From NCBI RefSeq assembly GCF_020882245.1, contig NW_026869996.1, forward strand, positions 5,922,602 to 5,986,601: a stretch of 64,000 nt of DNA, read 5' to 3'. The first letter of the stretch is position 1; each line of letters begins with the position of its first letter. The notes below the pieces were generated by a model that was not told the origin of the DNA, ran no database searches, and saw nothing but the letters and a program-made list of their open reading frames with translations. Below, in pieces: positions 11,879 to 24,050 of the stretch. Both the position numbers and the translations under genes were made by a program. Source of the DNA: Rhopalosiphum padi (Eukaryota; Arthropoda; Insecta; Hemiptera; Aphididae).

Positions 11879-12804
11879 GTATTTAAGTATATTTAATAAA
11901 ACCATGCAGATTTTAAGTGGAAATTTCATTTATTTAACTAAAGTGGGAAGATGGTGAATTTTTAAATCTGAGCGGAAATTGAAATATTTTACCCCTAGAA
12001 CGTTAAATTACGTTTTCTGGTGCACCTATGGGGTTATTAACTTAAATCTAATATTTAAAAATTGTAATTTAATATATTTAAAAAAACTCTTTAGTTTTAA
12101 AGTGAAAATTTTTTTTATTTAATTGTATTGGGAAAAGGGTCAATTATTAAATCTGAGCGGAAATTGATATATTTTACCCCTAGAACGTTAAATTACGTTT
12201 TCTGGTGTACCTATGGGGTTTATTAACTTAAATCTAACATATAAAAATTGTAATTAAGTATATTAAATAAAACTATGCAGATTTTAAGTGAAAATTTAAT
12301 TTATTTAATTGTAGTGGGAAAAGGGTCAATTATTAAATCTGAGCTGAAATTGAAATATTTTACCCCTAGAACGTTAAATTACGTTTTCTGGTGCACCTAT
12401 GGGGTTATTAACTTACATCTAACATATAAAAATTGTAATTAAGTATATTAAATAAAACTATGCAGATTTTAAGTGAAAATTTCATTTATTTAACTATAGT
12501 GGGAAGATGGTCAATTTTTAAATCTGAGCGGAAATTGAAATATTTTACCCCTAGAACGTTAAATTACGTTTTCTGGTGCACCTATGGGGTTATTAACTTA
12601 AATCTAACATATAAAAATTGTAATTTAATATATTTAAAAAAACTCTTTAGTTTTAAAGTGAAAATTTTTTTTATTTAATTGTTGTGGGAAAAGTGTCAAT
12701 TATTAAATCTGAGCGGAAATTGATATATTTTACCCCTAGAACGTTAAATTACGTTTTCTGGTGTACCTATGGGGTTATTAACTTAAATCTAACATATAAA
12801 AATT
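11879..12804 (+). repeat. Beta HOR, first five monomers
   Basis: Five-monomer beta head with one extra T near 12219. The monomer after CTTACATCTAAC has the ATTAAATAAAACTATGCAG left half in place of the usual one, a further exchange between two beta monomer types. It continues into a TTGGAATTAAG monomer. Confidence 0.78.
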
Positions 12805-14157
12805 GGAATTAAGTATATTAAATAAAACCATGCAGATTTTAAGTGAAAATTTCATTTATTTAACTATAGTGGGAAGATGGTCAATTTTTAAATCTGAGCG
12901 GAAATTGAAATATTTTACTCCAAGAACGTTAAATTACGTTTTCTGGTGTACCTATGGGGTTATTAACTTAAATCTAACATATAAAAATTGTATTTAAGTA
13001 TATTTAATAAAACCATGCAGATTTTAAGTGAAAATTTCATTTATTTAACTAAAGTGGGAAGATGGTGAATTTTTAAATCTGAGCGGAAATTGATATATTT
13101 TACCCCTAGAACGTTAAATTACGTTTTCTGGTGTACCAATGGGGTTATTAACTTAAATCTAACATATAAAAATTGTATTTAAGTATATTTAATAAAACCA
13201 TGCAGATTTTAAGTGAAAATTTCATTTATTTAACTATAGTGGGAAGATGGTCAATTTTTAAATCTGAGCAGAAATTGAAATATTTTACCCCAAGAACGTT
13301 AAATTACGTTTTCTGGTGTACCTATGGGGTTATTAACTTAAATCTAAAATATAAAAATTGTATTTAAGTATATTTAATAAAACCATGCAGATTTTAAGTG
13401 AAAATTTCATTTATTTAACTAAAGTGGGAAGATGGTGAATTTTTAAATCTGAGCGGAAATTGAAATATTTTACCCCTAGAACGTTAAATTACGTTTTCTG
13501 GTGCACCTATGGGGTTATTAACTTAAATCTAACATATAAAAATTGTAATTTAATATATTTAAAAAAACTCTTTAGTTTTAAAGTGAAAATTTTTTTTTAT
13601 TTAATTGTTGTGGGAAAAGTGTCAATTATTAAATCTGAGCGGAAATTGATATATTTTACCCCTAGAACGTTAAATTACGTTTTCTGGTGTACCTATGGGG
13701 TTATTAACTTAAATCTAACATATAAAAATTGGAATTAAGTATATTAAATAAAACCATGCAGATTTTAAGTGAAAATTTCATTTATTTAACTATAGTGGGA
13801 AGATGGTCAATTTTTAAATCTGAGCGGAAATTGAAATATTTTAACCCTAGAACGGTTAAATTACGTTTTCTGGTGTACCTATGGAGTTATTAACTTAAAT
13901 CTAACATATAAAAATTGAAATTAAGTATATTAAATAAAACTATGCAGATTTTAAGTGAAAATTTAATTTATTTAATTGTAGTGGGAAAAGGGTCAATTAT
14001 TAAATCTGAGCGGAAATTGAAATATTTTACCCCTAGAACGTTAAATTACGTTTTCTGGTGCACCTATGGGGTTATTAACTTAAATCTAATATTTAAAAAT
14101 TGTAATTTAATATATTTAAAAAAACTCTTTAGTTTTAAAGTGAAAATTTTTTTTATT

Positions 14158-15351
14158 TAATTGTAGTGGGAAAAGGGTCAATTATTAAATCTGAGATGAA
14201 ATTGAAATATTTTACCCCTATAACGTTAAATTACGTTTTCTGGTGTACCTATGGGGTTATTAACTTAAATCTAACATATAAAAATTGTATTTAAGTATAT
14301 TTAATATAACCATGCAGATTTTAAGTGAAAATTTCATTTATTTAACTAAAGTGGGAAGATGGTGAATTTTTAAATCTGAGCGGAAATTGAAATATTTTAC
14401 CCCTAGAACGTTAAATTACGTTTTCTGGTGCACCTATGGGGTTATTAACTTAAATCGAATATTTAAAAATTGTAATTTAATATATTTAAAAAAAACTCTT
14501 TAGTTTTAAAGTGAAAATTTCATTTATTTAACTATAGTGGGAAGATGGTCAATTTTTAAATCTGAGCGGAAATTGAAATATTTTAACCCTAGAACGTTAA
14601 ATTACGTTTTCTGGTGTACCTATGGAGTTATTAACTTAAATCTAACATATAAAAATTTTTTTTATTTAATTGTAGTGGGAAAAGGGGTCAATTATTAAAT
14701 CTGAGCGGAAATTGATATATTTTACCCCTAGAACGTTAAATTACGTTTTCTGGTGCACCTATGGGGTTATTAACTTAAATCTAATATTTAAAAATTGTAA
14801 TTTAATATATTTAAAAAAACTCTTTAGTTTTAAAGTAAAAATTTTTTTTATTTAATTGTAGTGGGAAAAGGGTCAATTATTCAATCTGAGCGGAAATTGA
14901 TATATTTTACCCCTAGAACGTTAAATTACGTTTTCTGGTGTACCTATGGGGTTATTAACTTAAATCTAACATATAAAAATTGTATTTAAGTATATTTAAT
15001 AAAACCATGCAGATTTTAAGTGAAAATTTCATTTATTTAACTGTAGTGGGAAGATGGTCAATTTTTAAATCTGAGCGGAAATTGAAATATTTTACCCCTA
15101 GAACGTTAAATTACGTTTTCTGGTGCACCTATTGGGTTATTAATTTAAATCTAATATTTAAAAATTGTAATTTAATATATTTAAAAAAACTCATTAGTTT
15201 TAAAGTGAAAATTTCATTTATTTAACTAAAGTGGGAAGATAGTGAATTTTTAAATCTGAGCGGAAATTGAAATATTTTACCCCTAGAACGTTAAATTACG
15301 TTTTCTGGTGTACCTATGGGGTTATTAACTTAAATCTAACATATAAAAATT
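14158..15351 (+). repeat. Alpha HOR block, copy 4
   Basis: Same seven-monomer order as the other alpha blocks with two single-base insertions (an extra A near 14490 and an extra G near 14685). It is followed directly by a beta block, as at copy 2. Confidence 0.83.
14644..14782 (+). repeat. Shortened monomer, copy 5
   Basis: Same deletion junction, with one extra G (AAAAGGGGTC), 139 bp. Confidence 0.86.
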
Positions 15352-16648
15352 GTATTTAAGTATATTTAATAAAACCATGCAGATTTTAAGTGGAAATTTC
15401 ATTTATTTAACTAAAGTGGGAAGATGGTGAATTTTTAAATCTGAGCGGAAATTGAACATATTTTTACCCCTAGAACGTTAAATTACGTTTTCTGGTGCAC
15501 CTATGGGGTTATTAACTTAAATCTAATATTTAAAAATTGTAATTTAATATATTTAAAAAAACTCTTTAGTTTTAAAGTAAAAATTTTTTTTATTTAATTG
15601 TATTGGGAAAAGGGTCAATTATTAAATCTGAGCGGAAATTGATATATTTTACCCCTAGAACGTTAAATTACGTTTTCTGGTGTACCTATGGGGTTATTAA
15701 CTTAAATCTAACATATAAAAATTGTAATTAAGTATATTAAATAAAACTATGCAGATTTTAAGTGAAAATTTAATTTATTTAATTGTAGTGGGAAAAGGGT
15801 CAATTATTAAATCTGAGCTGAAATTGAAATATTTTACCCCTAGAACGTTAAATTACGTTTTCTGGTGCACCTATGGGGTTATTAACTTACATCTAACATA
15901 TAAAAATTGTATTTAAGTATATTTAATAAAACCATGCAGATTTTAAGTGAAAATTTCATTTATTTAACTATAGTGGGAAGATGGTCAATTTTTAAATCTG
16001 AGCGGAAATTGAAATATTTTACCCCAAGAACGTTAAATTACGTTTTCTGGTGCACCTATGGGGTTATTAACTTAAATCTAACATATAAAAATTGTAATTT
16101 AATATATTTAAAAAAACTCTTTAGTTTTAAAGTGAAAATTTTTTTTATTTAATTGTAGTGGGAAAAGGGTCAATTATTAAATCTGAGCGGAAATTGATAT
16201 ATTTTACCCCTAGAACGTTAAATTACGTTTTCTGGTGTACCTATGGGGTTATTAACTTAAATCTAACATATAAAAATTGTATTTAAGTATATTTAATAAA
16301 ACCATGCAGATTTTAAGTGAAAATTTCATTTATTTAACTAAAGTGGGAAGATGGTGAATTTTTAAATCTGAGCGGAAATTGATATATTTTACCCCTAGAA
16401 CGTTAAATTACGTTTTCTGGTGCACCTATGGGGTTATTAACTTAAATCGAATATTTAAAAATTGTAATTTAATATATTTAAAAAAACTCTTTAGTTTTAA
16501 AGTGAAAATTTCATTTATTTAACTATAGTGGGAAGATGGTCAATTTTTAAATCTGAGCGGAAATTGAAATATTTTAACCCTAGAACGTTAAATTACGTTT
16601 TCTGGTGTACCTATGGGGTTATTAACTTAAATCTAACATATAAAAATT
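15352..16648 (+). repeat. Beta HOR, 7-mer, 1297 bp
   Basis: Same seven-monomer order as 3268-4562. The two extra bases lie in GAACATATTTTTACC near 15455. The fourth monomer has CCCCAAGAACG where the first copy has CCCCTAGAACG. Confidence 0.84.
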
Positions 16649-17578
16649 GTATTTAAGTATATTTAATAAAACCATGCAGATTTTAAGTGGAAATTTCATT
16701 TATTTAACTAAAGTGGGAAGATGGTGAATTTTTAAATCTGAGCGGAAATTGAAATATTTTACCCCTAGAACGTTAAATTACGTTTTCTGGTGCACCTATG
16801 GGGTTATTAACTTAAATCTAATATTTAAAAAATTGTAATTTAATATATTTAAAAAAACTCTTTAGTTTTTAAAGTGAAAATTTTTTTTATTTAATTGTAT
16901 TGGGAAAAGGGTCAATTATTAAATCTGAGCGGAAATTGATATATTTTACCCCTAGAACGTTAAATTACGTTTTCTGGTGTACCTATGGGGTTATTAACTT
17001 AAATCTAACATATAAAAATTGTAATTAAGTATATTAAATAAAACTATGCAGATTTTAAGTGAAAATTTAATTTATTTAATTGTAGTGGGAAAAGGGTCAA
17101 TTATTAAATCTGAGCTGAAATTGAAATATTTTACCCCTAGAACGTTAAATTACGTTTTCTGGTGCACCTATGGGGTTATTAACTTACATCTAACATATAA
17201 AAATTGTATTTAAGTATATTTAATAAAACCATGCAGATTTTAAGTGAAAATTTCATTTATTTAACTATAGTGGGAAGATGGTCAATTTTTAAATCTGAGC
17301 GGAAATTGAAATATTTTACCCCTAGAACGTTAAATTACGTTTTTCTGGTGCACCTATGGGGTTATTAACTTAAATCTAACATATAAAAATTGTAATTTAA
17401 TATATTTAAAAAAACTCTTTAGTTTTAAAGTGAAAATTTTTTTTATTTAATTGTTGTGGGAAAAGTGGTCAATTATTAAATCTGAGCGGAAATTGATATA
17501 TTTTACCCCTAGAACGTTAAATTACGTTTTCTGGTGTACCTATGGGGTTATTAACTTAAATCTAACATATAAAAAATT
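16649..17578 (+). repeat. Beta HOR, first five monomers (indel-rich)
   Basis: Beta head of five monomers with about five single-base insertions, nearly all in homopolymers. It ends in the TTGTTGTGGG type and continues with a TTGGAATTAAG monomer, so it follows the 8-mer path at first and then departs from it. Confidence 0.78.
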
Positions 17579-18006
17579 GGAATTAAGTATATTAAATAAA
17601 ACCATGCAGATTTTAAGTGAAAATTTCATTTATTTAACTATAGTGGGAAGATGGTCAATTTTTAAATCTGAGCGAGAAATTGAAATATTTTAACCCTAGA
17701 ACGTTAAATTACGTTTTCTGGTGTACCTATGGAGTTATTAACTTAAATCTAACATATAAAAATTGAAATTAAGTATATTAAATAAAACTATGCAGATTTT
17801 AAGTGAAAATTTAATTTAATTAATTGTAGTGGGAAAAGGGTCAATTATTAAATCTGAGCGGAAATTGAAATATTTTACCCCTAGAACGTTAAATTACGTT
17901 TTCTGGTGCACCTATGGGGTTATTAACTTAAATCTAATATTTAAAAATTGTAATTTAATATATTTAAAAAAACTCTTTAGTTTTTAAAGTGAAAATTTTT
18001 TTTATT

Positions 18007-19190
18007 TAATTGTAGTGGGAAAAGGGGTCAATTATTAAATCTGAGATGAAATTGAAATATTTTACCCCTATAACGTTAAATTACGTTTTCTGGTGTACCT
18101 ATGGGGTTATTAACTTAAATCTAACATATAAAAATTGTATTTAAGTATATTTAATATAACCATGCAGATTTTAAGTGAAAATTTCATTTATTTAACTAAA
18201 GTGGGAAGATGGTGAATTTTTAAATCTGAGCGGAAATTGAAATATTTTACCCCTAGAACGTTAAATTACGTTTTCTGGTGCACCTATGGGGTTATTAACT
18301 TAAATCGAATATTTAAAAATTGTAATTTAATATATTTAAAAAAACTCTTTAGTTTTAAAGTGAAAATTTCATTTATTTTAACTATAGTGGGAAGATGGTC
18401 AATTTTTAAATCTGAGCGGAAATTGAAATATTTTAACCCTAGAACGTTAAATTACGTTTTCTGGTGTACCTATGGAGTTATTAACTTAAATCTAACATAT
18501 AAAAATTTTTTTTATTTAATTGTAGTGGGAGAAAAGGGTCAATTATTAAATCTAAGCGGAAATTGCATATATTTTACCCCTAGAACGTTAAATTACGTTT
18601 TTCTGGTGCACCTATGGGGTTATTAACTTAAATCTAATATTTAAAAATTGTAATTTAATATATTTAAAAAAACTCTTTAGTTTTAAAGTAAAAATTTTTT
18701 TTATTTAATTGTAGTGGGAAAAGGGTCAATTATTCAATCTGAGCGGAAATTGATATATTTTACCCCTAGAACGTTAAATTACGTTTTCTGGTGTACCTAT
18801 GGGGTTATTAACTTAAATCTAACATATAAAATTGTATTTAAGTATATTTAATAAAACCATGCAGATTTTAAGTGAAAATTTCATTTATTTAACTGTAGTG
18901 GGAAGATGGTCAATTTTTAAATCTGAGCGGAAATTGAAATATTTTACCCCTAGAACGTTAAATTACGTTTTCTGGTGCACCTATTGGGTTATTAATTTAA
19001 ATCTAATATTTAAAAATTGTAATTTAATATATTTAAAAAAACTCATTAGTTTTAAAGTGAATATTTCATTTATTTAACTAAAGTGGGAAGATAGTGAATT
19101 TTTAAATCTGAGCGGAAATTGAAATATTTTACCCCTAGAACGTTAAATTACGTTTTCTGGTGTACCTATGGGGTTATTAACTTAAATCTA
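18007..19190 (+). repeat. Alpha HOR block, copy 5 (indel-rich)
   Basis: Alpha markers are all present, but the copy carries many single-base differences not found in the others, for example TTTATTTTAAC near 18375, GGAGAAAAGG near 18530, TTGCATATA near 18564 and a missing A near 18830. These look like consensus errors. After the seventh monomer it joins a class B monomer rather than beta. Confidence 0.78.
18494..18635 (+). repeat. Shortened monomer, copy 6
   Basis: Same deletion junction with four extra single bases (142 bp), in the indel-rich alpha copy. Confidence 0.84.
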
Positions 19191-19540
19191 ATATTTTAAA
19201 AATTGTAATTTAATATATTTAAAAAAACTCTTTAGTTTTAAAGTGAAAATTTTTTTTATTTAATTGTATTGGGAAAAGGGTCAATTATTAAATCTGAGCG
19301 GAAATTGATATATTTTACCCCCTAGAACGTTAAATTACGTTTTCTGGTGTACCTATGGGGTTATTAACTTAAATCTAACATATAAAAATTGTAATTAAGT
19401 ATATTAAATAAAACTATGCAGATTTTAAGTGAAAATTTAATTTATTTAATTGTAGTGGGAAAAGGGTGAATTTTTAAATCTGAGCGGAAATTGAAATATT
19501 TTACCCCTAGAACGTTAAATTACGTTTTCTGGTGCACCTA

Positions 19541-20458
19541 TGGGGTTATTAACTTAAATCGAATATTTAAAAATTGTAATTTAATATATTTAAAAAAAAC
19601 TCTTTTAGTTTTAAAGTGAAAATTTCATTTATTTAACTATAGTGGGAAGATGGTCAATTTTTAAATCTGAGCGGAAATTGAAATATTTTAACCCTAGAAC
19701 GTTAAATTACGTTTTCTGGTGTACCTATGGAGTTATTAACTTAAATCTAACATATAAAAATTTTTTTTATTTAATTGTAGTGGGAAAAGGGTCAATTATT
19801 AAATCTGAGCGGAAATTGATATATTTTACCCCTAGAACGTTAAATTACGTTTTCTGGTGCACCTATGGGGTTATTAACTCAAATCTAATATTTAAAAATT
19901 GTAATTTAATATATTTAAAAAAACTCTTTAGTTTTAAAGTAAAAATTTTTTTTATTTAATTGTAGTGGGAAAAGGGGTCAATTATTCAATCTGAGCAGAA
20001 ATTGATATATTTTACCCCTAGAACGTTAAATTACGTTTTCTGGTGTACCTATGGGGTTATTAACTTAAATCTAACATATAAAAATTGTATTTAAGTATAT
20101 TTAATAAAACCATGCAGATTTTAAGTGAAAATTTCATTTATTTAACTGTAGTGGGAAGATGGTCAATTTTTAAATCTGAGCGGAAATTGAAATATTTTAC
20201 CCCTAGAACGTTAAATTACGTTTTCTGGTGCACCTATTGGGTTATTAATTTAAATCTAATATTTTAAAAATTGTAATTTAATATATTTAAAAAAACTCAT
20301 TAGTTTTAAAGTGAAAATTTCATTTATTTAACTAAAGTGGGAAGATAGTGAATTTTTAAATCTGAGCGGAAATTGAAATATTTTTACCCCTAGAACGTTA
20401 AATTACGTTTTCTGGTGTACCTATGGGGTTATTAACTTAAATCTAACATATAAAAATT
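19541..20458 (+). repeat. Partial alpha block after a hybrid junction
   Basis: Last five alpha monomers again, entered through a hybrid monomer at about 19400-19540 that mixes two known monomer types. It contains GAGCAG where the other copies have GAGCGG after TTCAATCT, and ends directly at a beta block. Confidence 0.75.
19749..19886 (+). repeat. Shortened monomer, copy 7
   Basis: Same deletion junction, 138 bp; the next monomer begins AACTCAAATC in place of AACTTAAATC. Confidence 0.86.
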
Positions 20459-21752
20459 GTATTTAAGTATATTTAATAAAACCATGCAGATTTTAAGTGG
20501 AAATTTCATTATTTAACTAAAGTGGGAAGATGGTGAATTTTTAAATCTGAGCGGAAATTGAAATATTTTACCCCTAGAACGTTAAATTACGTTTTCTGGT
20601 GCACCTATGGGGTTATTAACTTAAATCTAATATTTAAAAATTGTAATTTAATATATTTAAAAAAACTCTTTAGTTTTAAAGTGAAAATTTTTTTTATTTA
20701 ATTGTATTGGGAAAAGGGTCAATTATTAAATCTGAGCGGAAATTGATATATTTTACCCCTAGAACGTTAAATTACGTTTTCTGGTGTACCTATGGGGTTA
20801 TTAACTTAAATCTAACATATAAAAATTGTAATTAAGTATATTAAATAAAACTATGCAGATTTTAAGTGAAAATTTAATTTATTTAATTGTAGTGGGAAAA
20901 GGGTCAATTATTAAATCTGAGCTGAAATTGAAATATTTTACCCCTAGAACGTTAAATTACGTTTTCTGGTGCACCTATGGGGTTATTAACTTACATCTAA
21001 CATATAAAAATTGTATTTAAGTATATTTAATAAAACCATGCAGATTTTAAGTGAAAATTTCATTTATTTAACTATAGTGGGAAGATGGTCAATTTTTAAA
21101 TCTGAGCGGAAATTGAAATATTTTACCCCTAGAACGTTAAATTACGTTTTCTGGTGCACCTATGGGGTTATTAACTTAAATCTAACATATAAAAATTGTA
21201 ATTTAATATATTTAAAAAAACTCTTTAGTTTTAAAGTGAAAATTTTTTTTATTTAATTGTAGTGGGAAAAGGGTCAATTATTAAATCTGAGCGGAAATTG
21301 ATATATTTTACCCCTAGAACGTTAAATTACGTTTTCTGGTGTACCTATGGGGTTATTAACTTAAATCTAACATATAAAAATTGTATTTAAGTATATTTAA
21401 TAAAACCATGCAGATTTTAAGTGAAAATTTCATTTATTTAACTAAAGTGGGAAGATGGTGAATTTTTAAATCTGAGCGGAAATTGATATATTTTACCCCT
21501 AGAACGTTAAATTACGTTTTCTGGTGCACCTATGGGGTTATTAACTTAAATCGAATATTTAAAAATTGTAATTTAATATATTTAAAAAAACTCTTTAGTT
21601 TTAAAGTGAAAATTTCATTTATTTAACTATAGTGGGAAGATGGTCAATTTTTAAATCTGAGCGGAAATTGAAATATTTTAACCCTAGAACGTTAAATTAC
21701 GTTTTCTGGTGTACCTATGGGGTTATTAACTTAAATCTAACATATAAAAATT
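20459..21752 (+). repeat. Beta HOR, 7-mer, 1294 bp
   Basis: Complete seven-monomer beta unit; the single missing base is a T in TTTCATTATTTAAC near 20509. It is followed in tandem by another beta head. Confidence 0.84.
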
Positions 21753-22681
21753 GTATTTAAGTATATTTAATAAAACCATGCAGATTTTAAGTGGAAATTT
21801 CATTTATTTAACTAAAGTGGGAAGATGGTGAATTTTTAAATCTGAGCGGAAATTGAAATATTTTACCCCTAGAACGTTAAATTACGTTTTCTGGTGCACC
21901 TATGGGGTTATTAACTTAAATCTAATATTTAAAAATTGTAATTTAATATATTTAAAAAAACTCTTTAGTTTTAAAGTGAAAATTTTTTTTATTTAATTGT
22001 ATTGGGAAAAGGGTCAATTATTAAATCTGAGCGGAAATTGATATATTTTACCCCTAGAACGTTAAATTACGTTTTCTGGTGTACCTATGGGGTTATTAAC
22101 TTAAATCTAACATATAAAAATTGTAATTAAGTATATTAAATAAAACTATGCAGATTTTAAGTGAAAATTTAATTTATTTAATTGTAGTGGGGAAAAGGGT
22201 CAATTTTTAAATCTGAGCGGAAATTGAAATATTTTAACCCTAGAACGTTAAATTACGTTTTCTGGTGCACCTATGGGGTTATTAACTTACATCTAACATA
22301 TAAAAATTGTATTTAAGTATATTTAATAAAACCATGCAGATTTTAAGTGAAAAATTTCATTTATTTAAACTATAGTGGGAAGATGGTCAATTTTTAAATC
22401 TGAGCGGAAATTGAAATATTTTTACCCCTAGAACGTTAAATTACGTTTTCTGGTGCACCTATGGGGTTATTAACTTAAATCTAACATATAAAAATTGTAA
22501 TTTAATATATTTAAAAAAACTCTTTAGTTTTAAAGTGAAAATTTTTTTTATTTAATTGTAGTGGGAAAAGGGTCAATTATTAAATCTGAGCGGAAATTGA
22601 TATATTTTACCCCTAGAACGTTAAATTACGTTTTCTGGTGTACCTATGGGGTTATTAACTTAAATCTAACATATAAAAATT
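21753..22681 (+). repeat. Beta HOR, first five monomers with hybrid third unit
   Basis: Five-monomer beta head. The third monomer is a hybrid at about 22180-22250: it starts as the ACTATGCAG type but carries CAATTTTTAAAT and AACCCTAG, marks of the mosaic type. About four single-base insertions are present. It continues into an AAATCCATGCAG monomer also seen at the start of the window. Confidence 0.77.
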
Positions 22682-23550
22682 GTATTTAAGTATATTTAAT
22701 AAATCCATGCAGATTTTAAGTGAAAATTTCATTTATTTAACTATAGTGGGAAGATGGTCAATTTTTAAATCTGAGCGGAAATTGAAATATTTTACTCCAA
22801 GAACGTTAAATTACGTTTTCTGGTGTACCTATGGGGTTATTAACTTAAATCTAACATATAAAAATTGTATTTAAGTATATTTAATAAAACCATGCAGATT
22901 TTAAGTGAAAATTTCATTTATTTAACTAAAGTGGGAAGATGGTGAATTTTTAAATCTGAGCGGAAATTGATATATTTTACCCCTAGAACGTTAAATTACG
23001 TTTTCTGGTGTACCAATGGGGTTATTAACTTAAATCTAACATATAAAAATTGTATTTAAGTATATTTAATAAAACCATGCAGATTTTAAGTGAAAATTTC
23101 ATTTATTTAACTATAGTGGGAAGATGGTCAATTTTTAAATCTGAGCAGAAATTGAAATATTTTACCCCAAGAACGTTAAATTACGTTTTCTGGTGTACCT
23201 ATGGGGTTATTAACTTAAATCTAAAATATAAAAATTGTATTTAAGTATATTTAATAAAACCATGCAGATTTTAAGTGAAAATTTCATTTATTTAACTAAA
23301 GTGGGAAGATGGTGAATTTTTAAATCTGAGCGGAAATTGAAATATTTTACCCCTAGAACGTTAAATTACGTTTTCTGGTGTACCTATGGGGTTATTAACT
23401 TAAATCTAATATTTAAAAATTGTAATTTAATATATTTAAAAAAACTCTTTAGTTTTAAAGTGAAAATTTTTTTTATTTAATTGTATTGGGAAAAGGGTCA
23501 ATTATTAAATCTGAGCGGAAATTGATATATTTTACCCCTAGAACGTTAAA

Positions 23551-24050
23551 NNNNNNNNNNNNNNNNNNNNNNNNNNNNNNNNNNNNNNNNNNNNNNNNNN
23601 NNNNNNNNNNNNNNNNNNNNNNNNNNNNNNNNNNNNNNNNNNNNNNNNNNNNNNNNNNNNNNNNNNNNNNNNNNNNNNNNNNNNNNNNNNNNNNNNNNNN
23701 NNNNNNNNNNNNNNNNNNNNNNNNNNNNNNNNNNNNNNNNNNNNNNNNNNNNNNNNNNNNNNNNNNNNNNNNNNNNNNNNNNNNNNNNNNNNNNNNNNNN
23801 NNNNNNNNNNNNNNNNNNNNNNNNNNNNNNNNNNNNNNNNNNNNNNNNNNNNNNNNNNNNNNNNNNNNNNNNNNNNNNNNNNNNNNNNNNNNNNNNNNNN
23901 NNNNNNNNNNNNNNNNNNNNNNNNNNNNNNNNNNNNNNNNNNNNNNNNNNNNNNNNNNNNNNNNNNNNNNNNNNNNNNNNNNNNNNNNNNNNNNNNNNNN
24001 NNNNNNNNNNNNNNNNNNNNNNNNNNNNNNNNNNNNNNNNNNNNNNNNNN
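23551..24050. other. Assembly gap, 500 N
   Basis: Exactly 500 undetermined bases. A round number like this normally marks a scaffold join of unknown true length rather than a measured distance. The satellite reads + before it and - after it. The left contig stops just after CCCCTAGAACGTTAAA; the right contig, read on its - strand, ends at the same monomer position plus five bases. Open reading frames that run through the N block are artefacts. Confidence 0.99.

Larger units (their letters stand above)
16829..20520. other. Indel-rich stretch of the left array
   Basis: Roughly twenty single-base differences occur within 3.7 kb, most of them one base more or less in a homopolymer (TTTTTAAAG near 16865, ACGTTTTTCTGG near 17340 and 18600, AAAAGGGGTC near 18020 and 19976). 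Flanking copies of the same monomers lack them. Best explained as uneven long-read consensus quality. Confidence 0.7.
1..23550 (+). repeat. Left satellite array, 185-bp monomer, + orientation
   Basis: Uninterrupted head-to-tail array of about 127 monomer lengths, open at the left edge and ending at the gap. Every monomer carries the core with GAGCGGAAATTG, then CCCCTAGAACG, TTACGTTTTCTGG and ATGGGGTTATTAACTTAAAT, in that order on the + strand. The rest of the monomer exists in two classes: A with CATGCAGATTTTAAG and GGGAAGATGG, and B with CTCTTTAGTTTTAAAG and GGGAAAAGGG. Monomers are grouped into the alpha and beta higher-order blocks listed separately. No unique sequence interrupts the array. 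A centromeric or heterochromatic role is inferred from the architecture only; nothing here proves kinetochore association. Confidence 0.97.
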
